A stretch of DNA of 56,535 bases from positions 1 to 56,535 of the forward strand of contig JAZRRX010000036.1 of NCBI GenBank assembly GCA_045651165.1, written 5' to 3'. Below, piece after piece: positions 1 to 8,068 of the stretch (the first letter of the stretch is position 1; the number at the start of each line of letters is the position of its first letter). The notes under the pieces are model-generated. The model was not told the DNA's origin and made no database searches. It saw nothing but the letters and a program-made list of their open reading frames with translations. A program made the position numbers and the translations under genes. This DNA comes from RGIG4608 sp045651165 (GTDB taxonomy: Bacteria; Bacillota; Clostridia; Oscillospirales; CAG-272).

Positions 1-348
1 CGCACGAAATTGAACTTTCAAAACTACGAAAACCAAATCAAAGATTTGTTTTTCTAAAATTTACTTTGTTGTATTGTTAAAACTATGCTTAAGTGCATTA
101 TGATGCTTTAATAAGACATCACCTAAACCAAGAGTAATGTGCTTACTAATGGTATAGCAAATCACAGATTTTCGACAGGGGAGAAAATCGTTATGTGTTG
201 TATAACAACACGATTTGCGCGAAATTTGACTTTAAATAGGTTTAAAAAGTTTTGGGGTTATAGGGGGATTTTTCAAAATCCCCCTAAATCCGTATAAACT
301 AACTTTCTCATAAATCCCAATTTATCTATTTCATCATTAAAAGAAAAA
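1..348. other. Non-coding start of window with several hairpins
   Basis: No convincing gene is visible here. The stretch holds inverted repeats without poly-T tails. GATTTTC (167-173) pairs with GAAAATC (183-189). GTGTTG (195-200) pairs with CAACAC (206-211), inside an outer AAATCG (185-190)/CGATTT (211-216) pair. An AGGGGGATTTT/AAAATCCCCCT hairpin lies at about 263-286. The first two structures share bases 185-189, so they cannot form together. It may be the 3' flank of a gene outside the window. Confidence 0.4.
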
Positions 349-350
349 TT

Positions 351-390
351 GCTCCATACAATGTATAAAATACGTTTTATGGAGCTTTTT
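351..390 (+). promoter_or_regulatory. Terminator-like hairpin containing the SD of the TspO-like gene
   Basis: GCTCCATA (351-358) is complementary to TATGGAGC (378-385), which is followed by five T (386-390) and then the ATG at 391. The Shine-Dalgarno GGAG (381-384) is therefore in the 3' arm of a terminator-like stem with a loop of about 19 nt. It could be the terminator of an upstream transcript, or could limit translation or transcription of the next gene. The pairing is seen; a regulatory role is inferred. Confidence 0.45.
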
Positions 391-918
391 ATGTCAAAGA
401 AAAAAATGAAAAATCCTTTTGATACGGTTATGCGCGAATATGACCGAACAAATAAGAAAATAGTTGCACTGATTCCACCTTTGTTGGTCTTTTTAGGCAT
501 TTTCACGCGTTGGGTCAGTGGCAGTCCAATTCCAACTCTTCATTTTGTGGGCGCTAAAGACACCGTTCCTCCGATATGGCTTTTCGTTGTTCTTTTTTGC
601 GTGTCATATATTGTAGCAGGTCTTGCGTTAGGTCTTGCACTTGGAAATAGATGGTGCGCATTTGCCGATAAAAAATATCAGGGTGCTATGTGGTTTATTA
701 TTTGTCTTGCACTCGGTTATGCTTGGTATCCTATTTTTGTCTGCGCGCGACTGTTTCTTGTGTCCGCTTGTATGTCCGCACTCTGCCTTTTCTGTTCAAT
801 CTGCGCCACGATTTGCTTTGCAAGTGTATCAAAATCATCATTTTTCGCCGCCCTCTTATACGATTGCTGGCTGCTTTATCTCTTCCTTTTAAATATGAAG
901 GTATTTTTTGCAATATAG
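391..918 (+). CDS. TspO/MBR-like integral membrane protein
   Basis: A 175-residue, very hydrophobic protein with about five membrane segments. It carries family hallmarks: a PPIWLF motif followed by a helix, then a Trp-Tyr-Pro-rich helix leading into an Arg-containing segment and a closing helix pair ending in LN. TspO proteins bind tetrapyrroles and other hydrophobic ligands in the membrane; the ligand cannot be told from sequence. I chose ATG 391 over the in-frame ATG 349 because GGAG at 381-384 is 6 nt upstream of it. The gene stands alone and is followed by a strong terminator. The family match is by motif reading only, and the C-terminal half is divergent and Cys-rich. Confidence 0.6.
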   Translation: MSKKKMKNPFDTVMREYDRTNKKIVALIPPLLVFLGIFTRWVSGSPIPTLHFVGAKDTVPPIWLFVVLFCVSYIVAGLALGLALGNRWCAFADKKYQGAMWFIICLALGYAWYPIFVCARLFLVSACMSALCLFCSICATICFASVSKSSFFAALLYDCWLLYLFLLNMKVFFAI

Positions 919-984
919 TTGACAACCAATGGAGTATATGTTAAAATTAATAAAATAAAAGGACACATTAAGTGCCCGAAAGAG

Positions 985-1026
985 AGCGCAGAGCAGGGCA
1001 CTAAAGCCCAGCTCTGCGCTTTTTTA
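985..1026 (+). terminator. Rho-independent terminator after the TspO-like gene
   Basis: AGCGCAGAGC (985-994) pairs with GCTCTGCGCT (1011-1020), with a further GGGC/GCCC inner stem, followed by TTTTTT (1021-1026). A closely related hairpin occurs at 37722-37760. Both stand upstream of genes for lipoproteins. Confidence 0.8.
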
Positions 1027-1183
1027 TCATTTTTTGAAAATATTTTTAAAAAGTTGAAGAAAAATCGGCAAAAAACAGGCAATATATAATGAGGAACGTT
1101 AAAAGTTTCAAATAATATAAAGGAGTTTTACCGTTATGAAGGTTTAAAAGCAACTAATAAAAATTTGAAAGGAGAATTTCACT

Positions 1184-1891
1184 ATGAATTTAAAGAAAAA
1201 TAAAATAAAACTCATCTCAGGGGTGGTGCTCATCATTCTTTTGCTTTCGAGCACATTGAACTTTGTGGGGTGTGTTAGGAGCGAGCCTCAAGTAGAAAAA
1301 GGTCAATATTATTACGAAACACATACGGATAGAAAAATGTGCTTTAAAATTGTTTCGGATAAATGTACTTTTGATATTGATGATATGACTATTAAACTTT
1401 ACATAGGTTTACACAAAAAAGAATATCCGTTGAGCGATTGGTCTTCTATTGATAGAGAGGTTCTTTTGCGAAAAACACAAGATTATTCTCAATCACCCTA
1501 TAATGATGGAACTTTTTATTATGTTATATTTGCGATTAATAATACTGCATTTCAACAAAATGGATTGGGAGATAAGATTTTAGATTATTCATATATATTG
1601 CAAGAAATAACCGCAGAAGAGTCTTTAAAAAACGGTGAATATAATTTCACCAAAGAACCATATAGCTCTGATTATTTTTACAATCATTACGAATATATAA
1701 CGATACCTAAAGAGTGTTTGCTTGAGGGTGCTAAATATGATGGTAGTTGTATTGGCATTGGTATTTGTCTTGTTAAAAAGAATGAAAATACCGGAAAATA
1801 TGAATACCCAACAGACTATATATATCATATGTGGAGCTACCACATTATAGAAGAAGACCAAATTAGTATTAGTCATTGGAATATAAATTAA
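1184..1891 (+). CDS. Putative lipoprotein, paralogue of the next gene
   Basis: 235 residues. The N-terminus is Lys-rich (MNLKKNK), followed by a hydrophobic stretch and a lipobox-like FVGC with Cys at residue 30, so export and lipid anchoring are likely. The mature part is rich in Tyr, Asp and Glu, and I recognise no family in it. The first 30 residues closely match those of the gene at 1906 and the overall length is identical, so the two arose by duplication, although the mature parts are much diverged. The RBS is GAAAGGAG at about 1168-1175. It is the first gene of a likely three-gene surface-protein operon with 1906 and 2626. Confidence 0.6.
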   Translation: MNLKKNKIKLISGVVLIILLLSSTLNFVGCVRSEPQVEKGQYYYETHTDRKMCFKIVSDKCTFDIDDMTIKLYIGLHKKEYPLSDWSSIDREVLLRKTQDYSQSPYNDGTFYYVIFAINNTAFQQNGLGDKILDYSYILQEITAEESLKNGEYNFTKEPYSSDYFYNHYEYITIPKECLLEGAKYDGSCIGIGICLVKKNENTGKYEYPTDYIYHMWSYHIIEEDQISISHWNIN

Positions 1892-1905
1892 TTAGGGGGA
1901 GTAGT

Positions 1906-2613
1906 ATGAATTTAAAGAAAAATAAAACAAAAATTACCGCAGTAGCGGTGCTTCTCCTTGTGCTAATTTCGAGTACGTTGAGCTTTGTGGGGTGTGATTA
2001 TGAAACGCCGTACGGATATTACGATCCACATGATTTTCCATATCATTTATCCTCGAATGACAGACTTGGTGGAAACCTGCAAATGTATGCAATTAGCAAC
2101 ACCGATATATTTAATATTGATGATGTTACTTTTGAACTATTATATGGTACGCATGCCAATAAATATATTGGTCGTCAAGATTTGAAATACTACGAAGCGG
2201 AGGATTATCCATATTATAATGATACTAAATACGGTGGATATGTTTTTGCTATATATGTATGCAGATACGAATATATGTATGAGTTCCCGAAATGCTTAGA
2301 TGAAATATCAAATGCATCAAATCATGATTTTCTAACGAAAATACCCGAATCGGAAGTTTTTTCTGAAAACTATGGATATATTTTAAGGCAGAATATTCTT
2401 TTAAAAAATTTCTATTTCAAGCATAAGGAGGAAATAACAATTCCTAAGGAATATTTTGATAAACAGTCCGGAGAATTTATTATTAAAATTTTTTGTATTC
2501 TTAACAATTCAGAGGACAACACTTACGAATCCGCGGAACACACTTACATAATTTTAAACTATGAAAAGGTCGATGAAGATACAATTAAGATAGATTTTAA
2601 TCGTGTTACTTAA
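1906..2613 (+). CDS. Putative lipoprotein, paralogue of the preceding gene
   Basis: 235 residues with signal peptide and FVGC lipobox (Cys 30), nearly identical in layout to the preceding gene. I use ATG 1906 rather than the in-frame ATG 1876: AGGGGGA (1894-1900) sits 5 nt before it, and this start restores the MNLKKNK signal peptide. The mature part is acidic and Tyr-rich, with no recognised domain. The gene lies 14 bp after its paralogue and 12 bp before the secreted HExxH protein. This suggests joint export, and perhaps assembly with or protection from that protein; this is inference. Confidence 0.6.
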   Translation: MNLKKNKTKITAVAVLLLVLISSTLSFVGCDYETPYGYYDPHDFPYHLSSNDRLGGNLQMYAISNTDIFNIDDVTFELLYGTHANKYIGRQDLKYYEAEDYPYYNDTKYGGYVFAIYVCRYEYMYEFPKCLDEISNASNHDFLTKIPESEVFSENYGYILRQNILLKNFYFKHKEEITIPKEYFDKQSGEFIIKIFCILNNSEDNTYESAEHTYIILNYEKVDEDTIKIDFNRVT

Positions 2614-2625
2614 AGGAGGCAAATA

Positions 2626-5088
2626 ATGACAAAAAAGTTTAAAGGATTAACTCGAATAATAACTATATTTTTTATACTCGTTCAAATATTGTCCGTACCG
2701 ACTATTATTATATTTACTGATACGGAAATACATGCAGTGGAATCTGATTTGGTCGGCGTTGATATGAATCCTATAATAAGCAGTTCGATGATTGATATAA
2801 CGGATTCAATTACAGTAATTTATGAAAATATAAATGTTATTGACTTTAATGTTGATTATAACTGCAATGGTATTGAGGCTACAGTAACCGAAGATGAAGA
2901 TTTTATGCAATTTGAAATTAGCGCTATTGATGGAGCAGAATTTGGAGTTTTTGTAATCAATGCTATTGCTAACGATGGAACTATATTAAACAACACTTTA
3001 TATACATACAATAACGGAGAAAAATTATATATTAGTGAATTTGGTAAAGATCAGGCGTTATATCAGGGGTTGAAAGATATTTATGATTTAAACGATACAA
3101 ATAATACTTTAATAACCGAAGAGGAATGTGTATCTAAATATGCAGATTTTACCTCTGAATATATTGAACCTTGCGGAATAATTGAGTGGATTAACGACGC
3201 TTTAACAACGACTGTTAAGGGAAATATCTCTTGGGAAACGCAAGGTACCCCATTGTATGGTGAAACTGAAAACCCAACATTGCCGTTGCGTAATGCCCTG
3301 GTTCAAATTGGAACAAAGGCTTTGGATATATTTGTTCCGGTTGGGAGTGGCTATACAGACTCTAACGGTGATTATAATGTTGAAATCCATCGCGCGTTAA
3401 TATTGACCGGACAAGATTTATATATTAGAATCAAGCTACAATCACACACTATTTTGGTAGCAACAGATTGGTTTTTTGATCACTATTTTTATGATGAAAT
3501 ATTAACTGATGAGGACCTTACTTCAGAAAGAACTATTAAAAGAGACTACAAAATAAAATATTCCAATGATACTCTTTTATATAAAGCAACGTACGTTCAC
3601 CAAGGAATGGTTATTGGTGAAAGATTTGCTAAAGAGATGGGATTTGAAACATCAAGGACCGTAAGAGTGGCATATCCCGGAGGAGTTTTGGAAGGTGATA
3701 TAGATGAAGACTTAGAAAATAATGCCTTTTGCGGAGGGAATGCCTTTGATTCTTCATATTCAGCTGTTGGCATTAAACAATATAACAATATTGATACACT
3801 AGTTCATGAATACTCTCATTTTGTGCAAATATCCAAGGGGAATTATGATGCTACGTTGGTTGATATTTTGTTATATGATCCTAACCATAGGATAGAAGAT
3901 GATCAATATTCAGAAAAAGGAAATAAAAAATTTGCTATGCATTTGGTTTGGACAGAATCTTGGAGCTCTGTGTTTTCTGCAATGGCTCAAAAATACTACC
4001 AAGGTCAGTATAATAATATGCAAAATTATAATGCCAATTTGTGTGTCAATGATTATTTATCCGTTAATGGTGGACATAAAGGAGAATTTCAAGAAGCGGC
4101 GGTGGGTAGTTTTTTATGGAGTTTATTCAGTCCGAATGTATCTATAAATAAATATAACTTTACGTTTCCATTAACTTATCAAGAATGGTGGGATATTACA
4201 ACGGCACAAGGAATATATAGATTATCGGATTTTATTGGTTTCATTGAAAACGAATCATATAATTTAGAAGCTGAAATAGATTATCAAAGTGCAAAAGAAT
4301 ATATAGCAACAAAATTGACAAATTATAATATATCGCCCGAAATTTCGAGTATATATATTGATCCATCAGATTCTAATGTGCCTCCTACAATAACGCTTGT
4401 AATGAACGGAAGTGCTACATATCCTAACAATAGATTAGTTATTAAAATATATGATAACAACGATGAATTGTTAGGAGAAACAAGTGTTATTTCAATAAGT
4501 AAGGGAAATTTAGAGACGTTTGGGGTTGCGATACCACAAAATGTTTGGAATGAAGTGAAAAGTCAAACTCAATGTTATCATACAGAAGAAATAACATTAA
4601 AAATATGTGTTCAAGGATATCGATATGATAATATTGATAATGCTTATGCTACAAGTGGACCGTATTATTCTTCATATTCTTGTATAAACGTTGATTTCTA
4701 TGATAATTATGAATATGAAACGTTTGATGAAACACATCATCTATATGTATGTAATAATTGCGGAAGTGAAATTTCCAAACTACACAAATATCAATATACG
4801 AGTATAGATGCAACTACTCATTCGGCAACTTGTATTGACTGTGGGTATTCCGTGTCCAGTGTGTCCCACAACTTCGGCTACAGAGGTTATAGCTCGACCC
4901 ATCACGAGAAATATTGTATTGATTGCGGATACGTCGATTGTACAGAAAGACACTCTTTCAGGGTTGATGGCGCAGTTGGAAATTACAACAGATGTATTGC
5001 TTGTGGAGCAATGATATTCGTTGGCGGAGACGATCTTTTCCCGATACAAACGATACCACCAAAAGACCCCGAGGAAGAAACCGAATAG
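2626..5088 (+). CDS. Secreted putative zinc metalloprotease with Cys-rich tail
   Basis: 820 residues. A signal peptide occupies residues 1 to about 38. Residues ~196-285 look like a carboxypeptidase-regulatory (transthyretin-like) fold, with TVKG, PLRNALV and a TDSNGDYNV turn. A zinc-binding HEYSH (HExxH) is at residues 394-398 (nt 3805-3819), and a following Glu in WTESW (from about nt 3949) could be the third ligand of a gluzincin. From about residue 700 come three or four CxxCG modules separated by His-rich spacers, resembling zinc-ribbon repeats on secreted clostridial proteins. RBS AAAGGAGG precedes the ATG. The lipoprotein genes 1184 and 1906 lie directly upstream. The peptidase assignment rests on HExxH and its context; the substrate is unknown. 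Confidence 0.6.
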   Translation: MTKKFKGLTRIITIFFILVQILSVPTIIIFTDTEIHAVESDLVGVDMNPIISSSMIDITDSITVIYENINVIDFNVDYNCNGIEATVTEDEDFMQFEISAIDGAEFGVFVINAIANDGTILNNTLYTYNNGEKLYISEFGKDQALYQGLKDIYDLNDTNNTLITEEECVSKYADFTSEYIEPCGIIEWINDALTTTVKGNISWETQGTPLYGETENPTLPLRNALVQIGTKALDIFVPVGSGYTDSNGDYNVEIHRALILTGQDLYIRIKLQSHTILVATDWFFDHYFYDEILTDEDLTSERTIKRDYKIKYSNDTLLYKATYVHQGMVIGERFAKEMGFETSRTVRVAYPGGVLEGDIDEDLENNAFCGGNAFDSSYSAVGIKQYNNIDTLVHEYSHFVQISKGNYDATLVDILLYDPNHRIEDDQYSEKGNKKFAMHLVWTESWSSVFSAMAQKYYQGQYNNMQNYNANLCVNDYLSVNGGHKGEFQEAAVGSFLWSLFSPNVSINKYNFTFPLTYQEWWDITTAQGIYRLSDFIGFIENESYNLEAEIDYQSAKEYIATKLTNYNISPEISSIYIDPSDSNVPPTITLVMNGSATYPNNRLVIKIYDNNDELLGETSVISISKGNLETFGVAIPQNVWNEVKSQTQCYHTEEITLKICVQGYRYDNIDNAYATSGPYYSSYSCINVDFYDNYEYETFDETHHLYVCNNCGSEISKLHKYQYTSIDATTHSATCIDCGYSVSSVSHNFGYRGYSSTHHEKYCIDCGYVDCTERHSFRVDGAVGNYNRCIACGAMIFVGGDDLFPIQTIPPKDPEEETE

Positions 5089-5098
5089 ATAAAAACAA

Positions 5099-5127
5099 CC
5101 CCAAGCATTTTTAATGCTTGGGGTTTT
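5099..5127. terminator. Bidirectional terminator
   Basis: CCCCAAGCAT (5099-5108) pairs with ATGCTTGGGG (5114-5123) and is followed by TTTT on the plus strand. It ends the secreted-protein operon and probably also the convergent gene at 5135-5422. Confidence 0.8.
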
Positions 5128-5134
5128 GCATATT

Positions 5135-5422
5135 TTATTTTGCATTAAGCTCTCTTTCGAGCCAAACGAGGCCGAGAGAGAATGCGTCATAAAGACCTGT
5201 TTTATCACCTTGTTTGATGATTTTGTTGGGGTCTTGAGAGTCGATAATCTGAATCAAAATCTTATCGGGAAGCTCTTCACCGCTCACTTCGTCCTTCTTA
5301 TATGACATAATTTCAAGAAGCAAGAAGCATTTTTCTGTTTTGTCGCCATAGCAGATTGTGTTGCCCTCACGAACAAGGGGTTTGTCTTTATATTCTAAAT
5401 ATTTTCCTTCTACAAGTTCCAT
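5135..5422 (-). CDS. Conserved-looking small protein of unknown function
   Basis: 95 residues, soluble, mixed charge, no Cys-based motif and no membrane segment; I do not recognise the family. It is supported as a real gene by a strong SD (GGAGG about 8 nt before the ATG), its own promoter at 5456-5484 (TTGACT, 17 bp, TATACT on the minus strand) and a terminator immediately downstream. The sequence reads like a small beta-rich domain in its first two thirds, with a helix near the end. It follows rpe by 65 bp but has an independent promoter. Confidence 0.65.
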   Translation of the reverse strand: MELVEGKYLEYKDKPLVREGNTICYGDKTEKCFLLLEIMSYKKDEVSGEELPDKILIQIIDSQDPNKIIKQGDKTGLYDAFSLGLVWLERELNAK

Positions 5423-5455
5423 ATATATTTCCTCCGTTAATATAAATTTCAGTTA

Positions 5456-5484
5456 AGTATATCATAAACGCACCAATAAGTCAA
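5456..5484 (-). promoter_or_regulatory. Sigma-A-type promoter of the small gene at 5135-5422
   Basis: On the minus strand, TTGACT (5479-5484) is separated by 17 bp from TATACT (5456-5461). It lies directly after the rpe stop codon. Confidence 0.7.
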
Positions 5485-5487
5485 GTA

Positions 5488-6207
5488 TTATCGGTGTTTT
5501 ACTATTTTGGTTGATTTTGAGGTTTTTGTTATGATTGTTGTTTTCTCTGTTATGGGCTTAGGTTCTTCGCGCATTTTCTTGATTACCTGCGCAGGAGTTT
5601 TTGAACCAAAAATCGCAGAGCCAGCAACAAGCACGTCAGCACCTGCCTCAACTGCTAAAATTGCATTGTGCTCATTAATTCCGCCATCAACTTCAATGTG
5701 AATATCTATATTGTTTTCTGTGATGTATTCCTTTATCTTGCGCACCTTGTCAAGAGTTTCGGGAATAAGTTCCTGACCACCAAAACCTGGCTCAACGGTC
5801 ATAACCAACACCATATCAACCATATGAAGATAGGGAAGTACTGCATCTGCAGAGGTGTTGGGTGAAATGGCAATACCTGCATTCATATCGTGCTCTTTTA
5901 TTTTCATTATGGCGTCCTTGGGACGAGAAGTGCTTTCTAAGTGGATAGTAATACAGTCAGCACCTGCCTTTACAAAGCTCTCAATATAGCGTTGAGGATT
6001 TTTGATCATCAAATGAACATCAAAAAACAATTTACTTTTCTTTCTTATAGATGCAATAACGGGCGCGCCGAAACTGATATTCGGAACGAACATGCCGTCC
6101 ATAACGTCAAGATGCAAGTGAGTAGCACCTGCTAAACGAATTTTTTCTAATTCTTTTTCAAGGTTAGAAAAATCAGCTGCTAAAAGTGAAGGTGCGATAT
6201 GTATCAT
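5488..6207 (-). CDS. rpe: Ribulose-phosphate 3-epimerase
   Basis: Interconverts D-ribulose 5-phosphate and D-xylulose 5-phosphate in the pentose phosphate pathway. It is a TIM barrel with IAPSLLAADF at the N-terminus, LDVMDG (residues 33-38), a metal-binding DVHLM, the MTVEPGFGGQ phosphate loop and VDGGI. At 239 residues it is about 20 longer than usual, because of a C-terminal tail rich in Thr, Lys and Ser after KKMREE. It is the last gene of the minus-strand group, 141 bp downstream of ispF. rpiB, the other pentose isomerase, is in the same group. Confidence 0.95.
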   Translation of the reverse strand: MIHIAPSLLAADFSNLEKELEKIRLAGATHLHLDVMDGMFVPNISFGAPVIASIRKKSKLFFDVHLMIKNPQRYIESFVKAGADCITIHLESTSRPKDAIMKIKEHDMNAGIAISPNTSADAVLPYLHMVDMVLVMTVEPGFGGQELIPETLDKVRKIKEYITENNIDIHIEVDGGINEHNAILAVEAGADVLVAGSAIFGSKTPAQVIKKMREEPKPITEKTTIITKTSKSTKIVKHR

Positions 6208-6348
6208 AAATTTATCTCCTTTTCTTTTTTTGAAAATTTATGTCGACTGATTCAGTTCAAACATAAAATAGTACTAAAAATGGTATATAGGAATTGCGCC
6301 TATGATGATTAAAGAATAAGACGTGAGTTGATTTATGCGCACTTCCTT

Positions 6349-6828
6349 TTACTTTTTATATACAAGGCATACGGCGTGAGCTGCTATGCCTTTTTCTTCA
6401 CCGGTAAAACCAAGTTTTTCTTCGGTAGTTGCCTTAACGCTCACAGAATCGAGTTCTATTTCAAGAGCGCGTGCGATGTTTAATCTCATTTGAGGAATAT
6501 AGGGTGCAAGTTTTGGTGCTTGTGCTAAAATTGTTGCATCAACATTTTCAACCTCATATCCTTTGTCCTTGACGAGTTCATAAACACAGGCAAGAAGTTC
6601 TAAGCTGTTAGCCCCCTTATACTCATCATCGGTGTCGGGAAAGTGCTTTCCAATATCACCAAGTGCCAAAGCACCAAGAAGTGAATCACTTATAGCGTGA
6701 AGAAGAACATCTGCATCAGAATGACCGAGAAGTCCTTTGTGGTGTGGAATATTAACGCCACCAATTATCAAATCTCTTCCTTCTGTGAGTTGATGCACGT
6801 CATATCCGTGTCCAATTCTTATGTTCAT
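6349..6828 (-). CDS. ispF: 2-C-methyl-D-erythritol 2,4-cyclodiphosphate synthase
   Basis: Cyclises CDP-methylerythritol 2-phosphate in the non-mevalonate (MEP) isoprenoid pathway. 159 residues, the normal size, with the metal-binding GYDVH (Asp10, His12), GHSDADVLLHA, the FPDTD loop and KATTEEKLGFTG near the C-terminus. The ATG overlaps the ispD stop by 4 bp (ATGA), so the pair is translationally coupled. Two consecutive MEP-pathway steps are not both present here, because ispE is not in this window. Confidence 0.97.
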   Translation of the reverse strand: MNIRIGHGYDVHQLTEGRDLIIGGVNIPHHKGLLGHSDADVLLHAISDSLLGALALGDIGKHFPDTDDEYKGANSLELLACVYELVKDKGYEVENVDATILAQAPKLAPYIPQMRLNIARALEIELDSVSVKATTEEKLGFTGEEKGIAAHAVCLVYKK

Positions 6829-7589
6829 ACGCTCTCCTCCCTTGATTTAAGTATTGCAAGAGCTATCGGAATATCCTCGCGAGTGGTAATTTTAATATTG
6901 TTTCTTCCACATTCAACGAGTTTGATGTCTGCACCTAGGCTTTCAACAAGTGAGTTGTCATCTGTAACTTCAAGCTTTTCAATTTCCGCTTTCTTAAGAG
7001 CAAGGGAATATGTTTCAACTCTAAATACCTGTGGAGTTTGTGCATGCCAAATATAATTTCTGTTTGCAGAAGATGAAATCAATTTGTTCTTTCCATTTGA
7101 TATCTTAATGGAATCTATTGCTCTCGTTGCTGCAGTTGCACCACCCACTTTATAAGCGGTAGCGCAAACCTCCTCAATTTGACTGGGAGTTATAAGACAG
7201 CGCGCGCCATCGTGAATAGCAACAAATTTTGAATTTTTGTTGATTGCAGAAAAGCCGTTTTTTACGGATTCTTGACGGGTTGCGCCGCCACTTACAAGAC
7301 GAACAAATTTTTTGAAGTGATAAAGTTTTTGGAATTCTTTATAGAGGTAAAACTCCTCTTGCTTTGCAACGACTATAATTTCGTCTATGTATTCGCATTC
7401 ATCAAAAGCCATTATGGTGCGAGCTACAACGGGAATACCATCAAGCATAATCATCTGCTTTGATATGCCTTCACCCATGCGTGTGGAGTTGCCCGATGCA
7501 ACGATTATTGCACTTGTGGGCTGGGTTCTATCTTTTTTGCCACATATTGCTCGAACTGTGTCCGTTATTTTGTGAATGAAATTGCCCAC
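6825..7589 (-). CDS. ispD: 2-C-methyl-D-erythritol 4-phosphate cytidylyltransferase
   Basis: Transfers CMP to methylerythritol 4-phosphate in the MEP pathway. The nucleotide-binding SAIIVASGNSTRMG starts near residue 27. Downstream are the SGGATRQESV, IHDGARCLI and HAQTPQVF motifs of the family. At 254 residues it has about 25 extra N-terminal residues (amphipathic, with one Cys). A later start is possible, but the annotated one follows a good SD (AAAGGAG) close to the rpiB gene. It overlaps ispF. Confidence 0.95.
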   Translation of the reverse strand: MGNFIHKITDTVRAICGKKDRTQPTSAIIVASGNSTRMGEGISKQMIMLDGIPVVARTIMAFDECEYIDEIIVVAKQEEFYLYKEFQKLYHFKKFVRLVSGGATRQESVKNGFSAINKNSKFVAIHDGARCLITPSQIEEVCATAYKVGGATAATRAIDSIKISNGKNKLISSSANRNYIWHAQTPQVFRVETYSLALKKAEIEKLEVTDDNSLVESLGADIKLVECGRNNIKITTREDIPIALAILKSREESV

Positions 7590-7612
7590 TTGGGACTCCT
7601 TTCTGAAAGGAA

Positions 7613-8065
7613 TTAAAGTGCCTTTCCGTTTTCTATATCTTCGATAAGGGATAATCTTTTGATGTGTCGGTCGCCTTCGAATTCAGCATTTACGAACTCG
7701 TTAACAAGGTCAAGACCAAGCCCTGCACCAACAACTCTTGCACCAATGCAAAGCACGTTTGCGTTGTTGTGAAGTCTTGTGAGTCTAGCAGAGAAGGTGT
7801 CGCTACAACAAGCTGCGCGAATACCTTTGTGCTTATTTGCTGCCATGCTCATACCAATGCCTGTGCCACAAATAAGAATACCGAGTTCTGCTTCACCATT
7901 TTGAATCTTTTGACAAAGTCGACTTGCAAAAACGGGATAATCACAACTGTCGGGTGCGTTTGTTCCAACATCTATAACCTCATATCCTTGATTTTCAAGA
8001 TGAGTTTTGATTGTGTTTTTAAGTTCAAATCCACCGTGGTCGGCGCCAAGTACGATTTTTTTCAT
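7613..8065 (-). CDS. rpiB: Ribose-5-phosphate isomerase B
   Basis: Interconverts ribose 5-phosphate and ribulose 5-phosphate. 150 residues, the usual size, with the start KIVLGADHGGFELK, Asp-His in the active site, the phosphate-binding GILICGTGIGMSMAANK and the catalytic Cys of that segment, and a closing GEFV-type helix. It lies 3 bp after tsaB and 23 bp before ispD on the same strand. Together with rpe it gives the non-oxidative pentose isomerases in one group. Confidence 0.95.
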   Translation of the reverse strand: MKKIVLGADHGGFELKNTIKTHLENQGYEVIDVGTNAPDSCDYPVFASRLCQKIQNGEAELGILICGTGIGMSMAANKHKGIRAACCSDTFSARLTRLHNNANVLCIGARVVGAGLGLDLVNEFVNAEFEGDRHIKRLSLIEDIENGKAL

Positions 8066-8068
8066 AAT

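Noticed and set aside
263..286. AGGGGGATTTT hairpin as a terminator
   Set aside because: No T-run follows on either strand; it looks like an intergenic palindrome.
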